A DNA stretch of 31,504 nucleotides, taken from contig JBIOYR010000142.1 of NCBI GenBank assembly GCA_044870245.1, forward strand, positions 1 to 31,504, in the 5' to 3' direction. The position numbers and the translations under genes were made by a program. Under the pieces are notes generated by a model. The model was not told the DNA's origin. It did not search any database and worked only from the letters and a program-made list of their open reading frames with translations. Origin of the DNA: DATAFF01 sp044870245 (lineage in GTDB: Bacteria; Pseudomonadota; Alphaproteobacteria; Rhizobiales; Aestuariivirgaceae). Below, piece after piece: positions 1 through 7,819 of the stretch (the stretch's first letter is position 1; each line of letters begins with the position of its first letter).

Positions 1-813
1 CCGGCCTTCCGCGTCATCGCACCAGCCCCGCCAGATCGCCATGGAGTCGGCAGCCTCGGAGGGAATTCCGCCGGTGCCCCACAGCACCAGCGTCGGGCAG
101 GCGATGCGGCGGCCGGCGGACCTGTCCTCGCTGTCGGCGGCGAGATCGAAGGTCGCGCCGGCGCGGTAATCGTTGCAGGCGGCATGAACGCGGCCCGGTG
201 CGGCGAAAGCGTTGCGATAGGCGGCAAGCGCCGCCTCGTCGAATGAGGCAAGATCGCCACTCTTGGTCCAGCTCGCCAGTGTCCAGTCGAGATAGAAGCG
301 GGTGTCGCTCTCGATCAATCGCTCGGGCATCGGCGGCGCCTGGGCGAGAAACGGCCAGTGATAGACCTTGAGGGCGAGCTTGCCGTCCATGCCGGTCCAC
401 ATGTCGTAGGTCGGGATGATATCGAGGACTGCCAGCCGTTCGACCACGCTGGGGGCGTCGAGCGCCATGCGGTAGCCGACACGGCCGCCGCGGTCATGCC
501 CGGCCACGGCAAATCGCTCATGGCCGAGGGCTGCCATGACGGCCACCATGTCGGCTGCCATGGCACGCTTGGAATAGACGCGATTGTCACGATCATTCTG
601 CGGCATGCTCGAGCGGCCATAGCCGCGCAGATCGGCGATCACCAGACTGAAGTGGCGCGCGAGCACCGGGGCCAGCCGATGCCACATGACGTGGGTCTGG
701 GGGTAACCATGCAGCAACAGGAGGGGCGGCCCGTCGCCGCCGATCCTGACGAAGATGTCGGCCCCTGCGCCGGCCACCATGCGCGGCTCGAATTTTTCCA
801 GGGGTTCGTTCAT
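1..813 (-). CDS. Alpha/beta hydrolase, fluoroacetate/haloacetate dehalogenase-like (3' end cut by window edge)
   Basis: The frame is open from an ATG at 813 to base 1 (271 codons, no stop), so the C-terminus is missing. It is an alpha/beta-hydrolase: the oxyanion-hole motif HGYPQTHVMWH lies at residues 35-45 and the nucleophile elbow GHDRGGR at 105-111, with Asp107 as nucleophile. From memory, the RPA1163 fluoroacetate dehalogenase uses Asp110, Arg111, Arg114, Asp134, His155, Trp156, Trp185 and Tyr219; here Asp107, Arg108, Arg111, Asp131, His152, Trp153, Trp182 and Tyr216 fit at a constant offset of -3. The catalytic His would fall near residue 277, just outside the window. Family enzymes hydrolyse the carbon-halogen bond of haloacetates in the cytoplasm. 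It begins 9 nt after purD and is probably co-transcribed. Family is near certain; the substrate is inferred, since many relatives act on chloroacetate, epoxides or unknown compounds. Confidence 0.85.
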   Translation of the reverse strand, partial: MNEPLEKFEPRMVAGAGADIFVRIGGDGPPLLLLHGYPQTHVMWHRLAPVLARHFSLVIADLRGYGRSSMPQNDRDNRVYSKRAMAADMVAVMAALGHERFAVAGHDRGGRVGYRMALDAPSVVERLAVLDIIPTYDMWTGMDGKLALKVYHWPFLAQAPPMPERLIESDTRFYLDWTLASWTKSGDLASFDEAALAAYRNAFAAPGRVHAACNDYRAGATFDLAADSEDRSAGRRIACPTLVLWGTGGIPSEAADSMAIWRGWCDDAEGR

Positions 814-822
814 ATGACCATT

Positions 823-2076
823 TTATCGCGGTTGCTTGCCAATGTCGCGACGGTAGAAGCCGCCCGGAAAATCGATCAGTGACACCGCCTTATAGGCGCG
901 CTGCCGTGCCGCCTCGAGAGTCGCGCCCGTTGCCGTCACATTGAGGACACGTCCACCGCTCGCGACGAGATGCTCGCCATCGCGACGGGTTCCGGCCTGG
1001 AAGACGACCACCTCGTCGAGACCCGAGGCGTCCTTGAGCCCGCGGATCTCGCTGCCGGTCTCGACCTTGCCCGGATAGCCCTTGGCGGCCATCACCACGG
1101 TCAGCGCTGTTTCGTCATGGAAGCGCGCCGACATGGTGTCGAGCACGCCATCCACCGCCGCCAGCATCAGAGTAACGATGTCGTCCTTGAGACGCATCAT
1201 CAGCACCTGGCACTCGGGATCGCCGAAGCGGACATTGTACTCGATGAGCTTCGGGCCGTCGGCGGTGAGGATGAGGCCGGCATAGAGAACGCCGCGATAG
1301 GGGGTGCCCATGTCGTTGAGCGCACCGAGGGTCGGCCGGATGATCTCGTCGAGCACCCGCGTCTCGAGGGCCTGGTCGGCGAGCCGGCTCGGCGAGAACG
1401 CCCCCATCCCGCCGGTGTTCGGGCCGCTATCGCCATCGCCCACGCGTTTGTAGTCCTCTGCCGTCGACAGCGGCAGCACGTGCCGGCCATCGCACAATGC
1501 AAAGAAGGAGAGCTCGGGGCCGATCAGCCGTTCCTCGATCACGATCGCGCAGTCGCTCGCGCTGCTGAAAGCCTGCTGCACCGCCGCGATGGCCTCCCCC
1601 ATGGTCTCGGCGACCGTGACTCCCTTGCCCTGGGCGAGCCCGTCGAGCTTGACGACCAGCGGCGCACCATGGCCGGCAACATGCTCGAGCGCCGCATCGA
1701 CATCGTTGAATCGACGATAGGCGGCGGTTGGGATCCCGGCCCTTGCGCACAGATCCTTGGTGAAACCCTTGGAGCCCTCGAGCTGCGCTGCCTTGGCGCT
1801 CGGTCCGAAGGCCTTGATGCCGCGGGCCGCCAATGAATCGACGATGCCGGCGACCAGCGGCGCTTCCGGTCCGACCACGACCAGCCCGATCCGCTTGGCG
1901 TCGCAGAATTGCGCCACCGCCTCGTGACTGGCGATGTCAAGCGCGACATTCTCAGCCAGCTCGGCTGTTCCGGGATTGCCGGGGGCACAGTAGAGCCGGT
2001 CGAGCAGCGGGCTTGCGGCAATCGCATAGGCCAGAGCGTGCTCGCGCCCGCCACCACCGATGAGGAGGATGTTCAT
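823..2076 (-). CDS. purD: Phosphoribosylamine--glycine ligase (GAR synthetase)
   Basis: Second step of de novo purine synthesis: ATP-dependent joining of 5-phosphoribosylamine and glycine to give GAR, in the cytoplasm. The 417-residue length is normal for the family. The N-terminal nucleotide-fold motif LLIGGGGREHALA is at residues 4-16. The ATP-grasp region follows with GLAQGKGVTV and NTGGMGAFSP, and the metal/substrate segment LIEYNVRFGDPECQ comes later. The ATG at 2076 starts directly on the conserved N-terminal strand, so the start is secure. It is divergent from xseA with 55 bp between starts, and is followed by the haloacetate dehalogenase-like gene after 9 nt, an unusual operon partner. 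Confidence 0.97.
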   Translation of the reverse strand: MNILLIGGGGREHALAYAIAASPLLDRLYCAPGNPGTAELAENVALDIASHEAVAQFCDAKRIGLVVVGPEAPLVAGIVDSLAARGIKAFGPSAKAAQLEGSKGFTKDLCARAGIPTAAYRRFNDVDAALEHVAGHGAPLVVKLDGLAQGKGVTVAETMGEAIAAVQQAFSSASDCAIVIEERLIGPELSFFALCDGRHVLPLSTAEDYKRVGDGDSGPNTGGMGAFSPSRLADQALETRVLDEIIRPTLGALNDMGTPYRGVLYAGLILTADGPKLIEYNVRFGDPECQVLMMRLKDDIVTLMLAAVDGVLDTMSARFHDETALTVVMAAKGYPGKVETGSEIRGLKDASGLDEVVVFQAGTRRDGEHLVASGGRVLNVTATGATLEAARQRAYKAVSLIDFPGGFYRRDIGKQPR

Positions 2077-2131
2077 CGCCTTTCAATGGCATTTGACGGG
2101 AGCGCAGAAAAGAGATTCCTTGGGCTGACCC

Positions 2132-3583
2132 ATGGCGACGCCTTACCCCTACGACTCGCTGACCGGCGCGGCCGACGCGCCCGACGGCCGGCCCAACATC
2201 CTGGAACTCTCGGTCAGCGAGCTGTCCTTCGCGCTCAAGCGCAGCCTGGAAGACGGCTTCAGCCATGTCCGGGTTCGTGGCGAGATCGGCAAGGTGTCGC
2301 GCCCGGGCTCGGGCCACCTCTATTTCGACCTCAAGGACGAGGGCGCCTGCATCGCTGCGGTGGTGTGGCGGGCCAACCTCTACCGCATCCGCTTCAAGCC
2401 GGAGCAGGGCATGGAAGTGGTGGTGACCGGCCGCATCACCACCTTCCCCAGCCAATCGAAATACCAGCTTTCGGTCGAGACGCTCGAGCCGGCAGGGACC
2501 GGCGCGCTGATGGCCATGCTGGAGGAGCGGCGGCGCAAGCTCGCTTCGGAGGGGCTGTTCGACGCCGCGCGCAAGGTCAAGCTGCCGTTCCTGCCGCGGG
2601 TCATCGGGGTCATCACATCGCCCTCCGGAGCGGTCATCCGCGACATTCTTCACCGCCTGGCGGAGCGCTTTCCCCGGCGCGTCGTGGTCTGGCCGGTCAG
2701 GGTGCAGGGCGAGGGCTCGGCGGCCGAGGTTGCCGCCGCCATTCGCGGGTTCAATGCGCTGCCCGCCGGCGGCGCGGTGCCCCGTCCCGATCTCATCATC
2801 GTGGCGCGGGGCGGCGGCAGCATCGAGGATCTCTGGGGTTTCAACGAGGAGGTCGCCGTCCGCGCCGCCGCCGACAGCATCATTCCGCTGATCTCGGCAA
2901 TCGGCCATGAGACCGACACCACGCTGCTCGACCACGCGGCGGACCATCGGGCGCCGACTCCGAGCGCCGCCGCCGAGCGGGCCGTGCCGGTCCGCCGCGA
3001 GCTCGGCGAGACCGTCGGGCTGCTGGCGGTGCGTCACCGCAGCGCCATGGCGCGCCTGCTCGAGGAGCGTCGCACCCGTCTCCGCTCGGCCGAACGGGGG
3101 CTGCCCAAGCCGCAGGACCTGCTGGCATTGGCGCGCCAGCGCCTCGACAGCGCGGCAGGTCGGCTCGGCCTGGCGCTCAGGGCCAACACCGTCATCCATC
3201 GCGCCGAGCTCGCCCGTGTGGCGGCAAGGGTGTCGCTGCGCCCCGTCGGCCAGATGGTGCAGCGCCATCGCGAGACAGTGGAGCGGCTGTCGCTGCAGTC
3301 GCGGCGTTCGCTCGAGCGCGGCCTCGGCCAGCGTCGCGACCGGCTGGGCAATCTCGCCAAGCTGCTGGTGACCTTGTCATACCCCTCGGTCCTGGCACGC
3401 GGCTTCGTGCTGGTGCGTGACAGCAGCGAGGCCCCGGTCCTGTCTGCCGGTGCGGCACCGCCCGGCGCCCATGTGACTCTCGAATTCCATGATGGCCGCA
3501 AGCTGGCGCGGATCGGCGGCGACAGCCCGCGCCCGGTGCGCCGCCGGACCAGCGGCGGCGAGGGGCAGGGGAGCTTGTTCTGA
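2132..3583 (+). CDS. xseA: Exodeoxyribonuclease VII large subunit
   Basis: Catalytic subunit of exonuclease VII, which degrades single-stranded DNA in both directions with the small subunit XseB (not in this window). At 483 residues it is slightly longer than the E. coli protein. The OB-fold domain near residues 20-115 contains VRGEIGKVSRPGSGHLYFDL. The catalytic domain carries GVITSPSGAVIRDI, IIVARGGGSIEDLWGFNEE and the invariant SAIGHETDTTLLDHAADHRA segment. A charged, coiled-coil-like region rich in Arg/Leu occupies about 285-410. The C-terminal tail is basic. The ATG at 2132 lies 55 bp from the divergent purD start. The DUF2093 gene follows within 45 bp, probably in the same transcript. 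Confidence 0.97.
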   Translation: MATPYPYDSLTGAADAPDGRPNILELSVSELSFALKRSLEDGFSHVRVRGEIGKVSRPGSGHLYFDLKDEGACIAAVVWRANLYRIRFKPEQGMEVVVTGRITTFPSQSKYQLSVETLEPAGTGALMAMLEERRRKLASEGLFDAARKVKLPFLPRVIGVITSPSGAVIRDILHRLAERFPRRVVVWPVRVQGEGSAAEVAAAIRGFNALPAGGAVPRPDLIIVARGGGSIEDLWGFNEEVAVRAAADSIIPLISAIGHETDTTLLDHAADHRAPTPSAAAERAVPVRRELGETVGLLAVRHRSAMARLLEERRTRLRSAERGLPKPQDLLALARQRLDSAAGRLGLALRANTVIHRAELARVAARVSLRPVGQMVQRHRETVERLSLQSRRSLERGLGQRRDRLGNLAKLLVTLSYPSVLARGFVLVRDSSEAPVLSAGAAPPGAHVTLEFHDGRKLARIGGDSPRPVRRRTSGGEGQGSLF

Positions 3584-3627
3584 TCGTCACGCTTTCCTTC
3601 CGTGCGCGAGCGGATTAGATAGTGATC

Positions 3628-3852
3628 ATGAACATCGAACCGACCTTTCCGCCGGGCCGCGAAGCAAGGCTGCGCTACGGCGATGCCGATTATCAGATCC
3701 TGCATCCAGGCGAGTTCGTCCGCTGCGCGTTGACCGGGCGGCCGATCCGGCTCGATGAGCTGCGCTATTGGAGCGTCGAGCGCCAGGAGCCCTATGCCAA
3801 TGCCTCGGTCGCCTTCCAGCGATACAACGCGCTGTTAGGCAGTAGGCAGTAG
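3628..3852 (+). CDS. DUF2093 domain-containing small protein
   Basis: A 74-residue protein of unknown function. The segments REARLRYGDADYQILHPGEF and LDELRYWSVERQEPY match the DUF2093 family as I recall it, which is largely restricted to Alphaproteobacteria and often sits next to xseA. No membrane segment or signal peptide is visible. An upstream GTG at 3622 is in frame, but the ATG at 3628 gives the family-like N-terminus. It follows xseA by 44 bp. Its last codons and TAG stop are made by a TAGGCAG tandem repeat, so the final residues (about GSRQ) are probably repeat-derived rather than ancestral. Confidence 0.82.
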   Translation: MNIEPTFPPGREARLRYGDADYQILHPGEFVRCALTGRPIRLDELRYWSVERQEPYANASVAFQRYNALLGSRQ

Positions 3853-3894
3853 GAGGGAGAACACCGCTCACTGCCTATTGCGCAACGCCTACTG
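3835..3894. repeat. TAGGCAG/CTGCCTA palindromic repeat at convergent gene ends
   Basis: Two direct copies of TAGGCAG (starting at 3836 and 3843) are followed after a spacer by ACTGCCTATTGC (3870-3881) and CGCCTACTG (3885-3893). TAGGCAGT (3836-3843) and ACTGCCTA (3870-3877) form an inverted repeat that could fold on either strand. The same 12-mer ACTGCCTATTGC recurs at 10913-10924. The repeat supplies the stop codons of both convergent genes: the TAG of the DUF2093 gene and the TAG of the carboxylate-amine ligase. A bidirectional transcription-termination role is inferred from position. Confidence 0.75.
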
Positions 3895-5026
3895 GCTCTT
3901 TCCCTACCGTCTCCTCGGCAATCGCTGCCACCACCGCCTTGAGCGCCTCGCTCGGGTCGGCACCCTCCTCGAGTCGGGCTTGATAGAGCGCTTCCTGGCG
4001 GTCGGCGCTGGTGCCGCGCTTGACGATGTTGCGTGCCGCCTCGACCTCGGCAAGGCAGCCGAGCGCCTCGGCATCGCTGCGCACCAGCGCCAACAGCTCC
4101 TCCAGGAGCTGCGGATAGGGCACGAGCGTGCCGCGGCCGAAATCGATGAGGCCTTCGCTCATGCCGTAGCGCTGGGCCCGCCAGCGATTCTCATTGATCA
4201 GGAAGCGATCATATTGCCGCCATTGCAGATTCTCGCGGCGCATCCGGTAGAGCATGCGGGTGGTGGTGAGGAACAGGGCGGCGATCGTCACCGAATCTTC
4301 GAGCCGGGTCGGGATGTCGCAGATCCGCATCTCGAGCGTCGGAAACCGCGCCGATGGCCGCAAGTCCCACCAGATCTTGGTGGCATCCTCGATGATCCCG
4401 CTGCGAATGAGCGTGTCGACGGTGCGCTGATAATGGGCATGGCTGGCAAAGCTCGGCGGCAGGCCGGTGCGCGGCAGGTTGTCGAAGATCGACAGCCGGT
4501 AGGATTTGAGCCCGGTCAGGCGGCCGAGGAAGAACGGCGAGGAGGTCGACAGCGCCAGTATGTGCGGGAGGAAATAGGTGACCTGGTTGAACAGGTCGAT
4601 CCTGAGATCGGGATCCTCGATTCCGACATGGACATGGAGGCCGCAGATCAGCATGCGCCGGCCGACGCCGGCAAGATCCTTGAGCAGGCTTTGATAGCGG
4701 GCCTTGGGGGTGGGCTGCTGGGCCTCCCAATTGGCGAAAGGGTGGGTCGAGCAGGCGAGCGGCAAGAGCCCATGGCGCTCCGCCACTGCGGCAATGGTGC
4801 TGCGCAGCCGGACCAGGTCGGCCTTCGCCTCGGCCAGGGTCTCGCACACCCGGGTTCCGACCTCGATCTGGCAGCGCAGGAACTCCGGGCTCACCTGGTC
4901 GGCAAGCGCCGCCTCGCATTCGCGCATCAGCGGCTCCGGCGCCGCCGCGAGGTCAAGGGTCGTGCGGTCGGCGAGGAGATACTCCTCCTCGATTCCGACG
5001 GTGAAGCTCGGTTGAGCGAGAGGCAT
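3875..5026 (-). CDS. YbdK-type carboxylate-amine ligase (glutamate-cysteine ligase family 2)
   Basis: ATP-dependent carboxylate-amine ligase of the GCS2/YbdK family, 383 residues. Seen: FTVGIEEEYLLAD near the N-terminus (Glu residues typical of the ATP/metal site), CGLHVHVGIEDPDLRIDL near 120-140, and DLRPSARFPTLEMRICDIPT near 220-240. Relatives such as E. coli YbdK show only weak gamma-glutamylcysteine ligase activity, so the physiological substrate is unknown. It is cytoplasmic, with no signal peptide. It converges on the DUF2093 gene and is divergent from the DAHP synthase gene (116 bp between starts). The C-terminal residues VGVAQ plus the stop are encoded within the TAGGCAG palindrome. 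Confidence 0.92.
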   Translation of the reverse strand: MPLAQPSFTVGIEEEYLLADRTTLDLAAAPEPLMRECEAALADQVSPEFLRCQIEVGTRVCETLAEAKADLVRLRSTIAAVAERHGLLPLACSTHPFANWEAQQPTPKARYQSLLKDLAGVGRRMLICGLHVHVGIEDPDLRIDLFNQVTYFLPHILALSTSSPFFLGRLTGLKSYRLSIFDNLPRTGLPPSFASHAHYQRTVDTLIRSGIIEDATKIWWDLRPSARFPTLEMRICDIPTRLEDSVTIAALFLTTTRMLYRMRRENLQWRQYDRFLINENRWRAQRYGMSEGLIDFGRGTLVPYPQLLEELLALVRSDAEALGCLAEVEAARNIVKRGTSADRQEALYQARLEEGADPSEALKAVVAAIAEETVGKEPVGVAQ

Positions 5027-5142
5027 TCCCGACAGTGCATCGGCCGGGTTTTCGAGGCAAGGCCGGGGTCTGGAGCGAAACTGGTGCCCGGCGGTCTATT
5101 TCGTGTATACCGCTCGCCGAATATGACGAGGCGTGATTGACA

Positions 5143-6546
5143 ATGGCACCGCAGTGGACCCCTGAGAGCTGGCGCAGCAAGCCGATCGTGCAGGTGCCGG
5201 AATTTCCCGATCCGGCGCGGCTCGAGGCCGTCGAGTCGCAGCTTGCCGGGTTTCCACCGTTGGTCTTTGCCGGCGAAGCGCGCAAGCTGACGCGCAAGCT
5301 CGCCAAGGTTGCCGAAGGCAAGGGTTTCCTGCTCCAGGGCGGCGACTGCGCCGAGAGCTTCGCCGAGCACTCTGCCGATAATATCCGCGACTTCTTCCGG
5401 GTGTTTCTGCAGATGGCGGTGATCCTGACCTTTGCCGGCCGCCAGCCGGTGGTCAAGGTCGGGCGAATCGCCGGCCAGTTCGCCAAGCCGCGCTCGGCGC
5501 CGACCGAGACGGTCGAGGGGATGGCGCTGCCGAGCTATCGCGGCGACATCATCAATGGCATCGAGTTCACCGCCGAGGCGCGCATTCCCGACCCCGAGCG
5601 GCAGATCATGGCCTATCGCCAGTCGGCGGCGACCCTTAACCTTTTGCGCGCCTTCGCCATGGGCGGCTATGCCAATCTCGGCCATGTCCATCGCTGGACG
5701 CTCGGTTTCCTCAAGGATTCGCCGGCCGCCCAGCGCTATCAGGCGCTCGCCGACCGGATCACCGAGACCCTGGAGTTCATGCGCGCCTGCGGCATCAATG
5801 CGGAGACCACGCCGCAATTGCGCACCACCGAGTTCTTCACCAGCCACGAGGCGCTGCTGCTCGGCTTCGAGCAGGCGCTGACCCGGGTCGATTCGACCTC
5901 GGGCGACTGGTACGCCACCTCCGGCCACATGCTGTGGATCGGCGACCGGACGCGCCAGCACGACCATGCCCATGTCGAGTTCTGTCGCGGCGTGAGGAAC
6001 CCGATCGGCATCAAATGCGGCCCGGGCCTCGCGCCGGCCGATCTCCTGCGCCTCATCGACATGCTGAACCCGGCCAACGAGCCTGGCCGGCTGACCCTCA
6101 TCGCGCGGTTTGGCCAGGGCAAGGTCGAGAGCCATCTTCCCAAGCTGATCCGCGCCGTCAAGGCGGAGGGCAGGAGCGTCGTGTGGTCATGCGACCCGAT
6201 GCATGGCAACACCATCAAGGCGACATCGGGCTTCAAGACCCGCCCGTTCGACATGATTCTTTCCGAGGTAAAGAGCTTCATGAGCGTTCACCAGGCGGAA
6301 GGCACCCATGCCGGCGGCATCCATGTCGAGATGACCGGCAAGAACGTCACCGAATGCACTGGCGGCGCCATGGCGGTGTCGGATGACGACCTGCATGATC
6401 GCTACCACACCCATTGCGATCCGCGGCTCAATGCCGGCCAGGCGCTCGAGCTTGCTTTCCTGGTGGCGGAGGAGCTGCGCAAGGAGCAGGGCAGCCGGTC
6501 GACCGCCTATGATGACGAGGAGGACGCAGCGGAAGCTGCCGAATAG
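5143..6546 (+). CDS. Class II 3-deoxy-7-phosphoheptulonate (DAHP) synthase
   Basis: First step of the shikimate pathway: phosphoenolpyruvate plus erythrose 4-phosphate to DAHP. This is the plant/actinobacterial type II enzyme, about 467 residues. Seen: FLLQGGDCAESFAEH with the metal-ligand Cys near residue 69, VVKVGRIAGQFAKPRS for phosphate binding, WSCDPMHGNT, and THAGGIHVEMTGKNVTEC with further metal and substrate residues. A TTG two codons upstream (5137) is in frame, but the ATG at 5143 has GACGAGG about 11 nt ahead and gives the usual W-T-P-E-S-W N-terminus. The C-terminus ends in an acidic D/E-rich tail. It is a monocistronic-looking gene, divergent from the YbdK-type ligase. Such genes are called aroG or aroF depending on genome. 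Confidence 0.95.
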   Translation: MAPQWTPESWRSKPIVQVPEFPDPARLEAVESQLAGFPPLVFAGEARKLTRKLAKVAEGKGFLLQGGDCAESFAEHSADNIRDFFRVFLQMAVILTFAGRQPVVKVGRIAGQFAKPRSAPTETVEGMALPSYRGDIINGIEFTAEARIPDPERQIMAYRQSAATLNLLRAFAMGGYANLGHVHRWTLGFLKDSPAAQRYQALADRITETLEFMRACGINAETTPQLRTTEFFTSHEALLLGFEQALTRVDSTSGDWYATSGHMLWIGDRTRQHDHAHVEFCRGVRNPIGIKCGPGLAPADLLRLIDMLNPANEPGRLTLIARFGQGKVESHLPKLIRAVKAEGRSVVWSCDPMHGNTIKATSGFKTRPFDMILSEVKSFMSVHQAEGTHAGGIHVEMTGKNVTECTGGAMAVSDDDLHDRYHTHCDPRLNAGQALELAFLVAEELRKEQGSRSTAYDDEEDAAEAAE

Positions 6547-6582
6547 GTTGGCAGGAACAAAAACCGCTGTTCGCCATTTGTC

Positions 6583-7626
6583 TCACGAAGGGGAACCAAC
6601 ATGACGACAACAACACTTCTTATCATCATCCTCCTGATCCTGCTGCTCGGCGGTGGCGGCTGGGGTTATCGCCGCTATGGCGGTGGTGGCCTCGGCGGCG
6701 TCGTCGGCCTGATCCTGGTCGTGATCCTCGTGCTGTGGCTGCTCAGGGCGCTGCCCGGGATTTAGCTGCCGGCGCTGGCTGCTGGCGGCGCGCCACAGAT
6801 TGACGGCATTGCCGGCAAGGATCAGCGCTGAGCCGAGCGCCAGCCAGATGTTGACGCCCTCATCATAGATGAGCCAGCCGGCGAGCGCCGTCAGCGGCAC
6901 CCGCAGGAAATCCATCGGCACCACCACGGTGGCATCGGCGAGCGAGATCGCCTTGGCAAGACAGAAATGGGACAGGGTGCCGGCGATGCCGACCACCAGG
7001 ACCCAGGGCCAGAGGTGCTGCGGTGGCAATTGCCACACGCTGATCGCGGCGGGAAGTCCGATCACGGTCTGGATGAAGAACATGTAGAAAATGATGGTGA
7101 GCGGCGAATCGGTGCGGGTGAGAGATTTGGTCAGGATGATCGCGCTGCCGAGCAGCATGGCGGCTGCCAGCGCCACCGCCTGTCCGACGCTGAAGCTCCC
7201 AACGCCAGGCCCCATGATCAGGAGGATGCCGACGAGGCCGAGCACCACCGCGGCAATCCGCGATGCGTTCAACTGCTCGCCGAGAAACGCGGCGGCGAGC
7301 AGCGCCGTCCATAGGGGAAGGGTGAACTCGATGGCGACGACCTGGGCGATCGGGATCAGCGCCAGCGCCAGAAACCAGCAGAATTGCCCAGCATAATGAA
7401 TGAGATTGCGCGCCAGATGCATCGGCAGGCGACGGGTCCGGACAGGATCGCCGCGATACCATAGGAAGACAACCGGCGAGAGCAGAAGGAGCGCAATGCC
7501 GCTGCGCATGATCATGACGACGAACACCGGCAGGACGGTTGTCAGCTCGCGTCCGGCGAGGGTCATGGCAAGCGTGGTGACCAGCCAACCCGCCATCCAT
7601 AAGGCTGCTTGATAGGTCTTTACCAT
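6583..7626 (-). CDS. EamA/DMT-family transporter
   Basis: Inner-membrane permease of the drug/metabolite transporter superfamily with two EamA repeats and about ten predicted helices. Segments include LPVFVVMIMRSGIALLLLSP, LARNLIHYAGQFCWFLALAL and, in the second half, SLADATVVVPMDFLRVPLTA. Substrate is unknown. The ATG at 7626 has GGGGAGAGA directly upstream and is preferred to an in-frame GTG at 7653. The membrane part ends near residue 283. The last 60 residues form a hydrophilic, Gln/Asp/Glu-rich tail with a CCC run, read exactly antisense to the small membrane-peptide gene. That composition is what antisense reading of Leu (CTG) and Ile (ATC) codons yields, so the tail is probably a late extension. 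It is divergent from cysS. Confidence 0.9.
   Translation of the reverse strand: MVKTYQAALWMAGWLVTTLAMTLAGRELTTVLPVFVVMIMRSGIALLLLSPVVFLWYRGDPVRTRRLPMHLARNLIHYAGQFCWFLALALIPIAQVVAIEFTLPLWTALLAAAFLGEQLNASRIAAVVLGLVGILLIMGPGVGSFSVGQAVALAAAMLLGSAIILTKSLTRTDSPLTIIFYMFFIQTVIGLPAAISVWQLPPQHLWPWVLVVGIAGTLSHFCLAKAISLADATVVVPMDFLRVPLTALAGWLIYDEGVNIWLALGSALILAGNAVNLWRAASSQRRQLNPGQRPEQPQHEDHDQDQADDAAEATTAIAAITPAATAEQQDQEDDDKKCCCRHVGSPS
6601..6765 (+). CDS. Small hydrophobic membrane peptide, DUF3309-like
   Basis: A 54-residue peptide with two hydrophobic stretches (residues about 5-16 and 34-48) separated by a Gly/Tyr/Arg-rich turn (GGGGWGYRRYGGGG). This is the layout of DUF3309-type small membrane proteins common in Alphaproteobacteria; the exact family is uncertain. 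The ATG at 6601 is preceded by GAAGGGGAACCAAC, a good ribosome-binding site, which argues that it is translated. It lies 54 bp after the DAHP synthase gene. The whole gene is antisense to the 3' end of the EamA transporter reading frame, so both cannot have evolved freely here. Confidence 0.72.
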   Translation: MTTTTLLIIILLILLLGGGGWGYRRYGGGGLGGVVGLILVVILVLWLLRALPGI

Positions 7627-7819
7627 TCTCTCCCCGATTTGGACTTGACGCACAGGCGGACGTCGGACAATGGTGCCGCCATGGTCGCCCTGTCGACAAC
7701 CCGCCGCATCTGCGGCCTGTCAATTATTTGCTGCTAGCGCAACCCAGCTGGCAGGCGACCGCTTTTCCAAGACCCTCCGAAGAAAGCGATCCGAAGGCCG
7801 GCGAGCCCAAGGACCGTTC

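Noticed and set aside
3835..3894. CRISPR-like or microsatellite reading of the TAGGCAG tandem copies
   Set aside because: Only two to three 7-bp units, no spacers of constant length and no cas gene. The palindromic arrangement fits a dispersed intergenic repeat.
3878..5140. Long plus-strand open frame opposite the carboxylate-amine ligase
   Set aside because: Pure antisense shadow without family motifs, while the minus frame has the full GCS2 pattern.
7670..7819. 50-codon N-terminal extension of cysS
   Set aside because: Not part of the family. It covers the divergent promoter region, and homology begins at the ATG at 7820.
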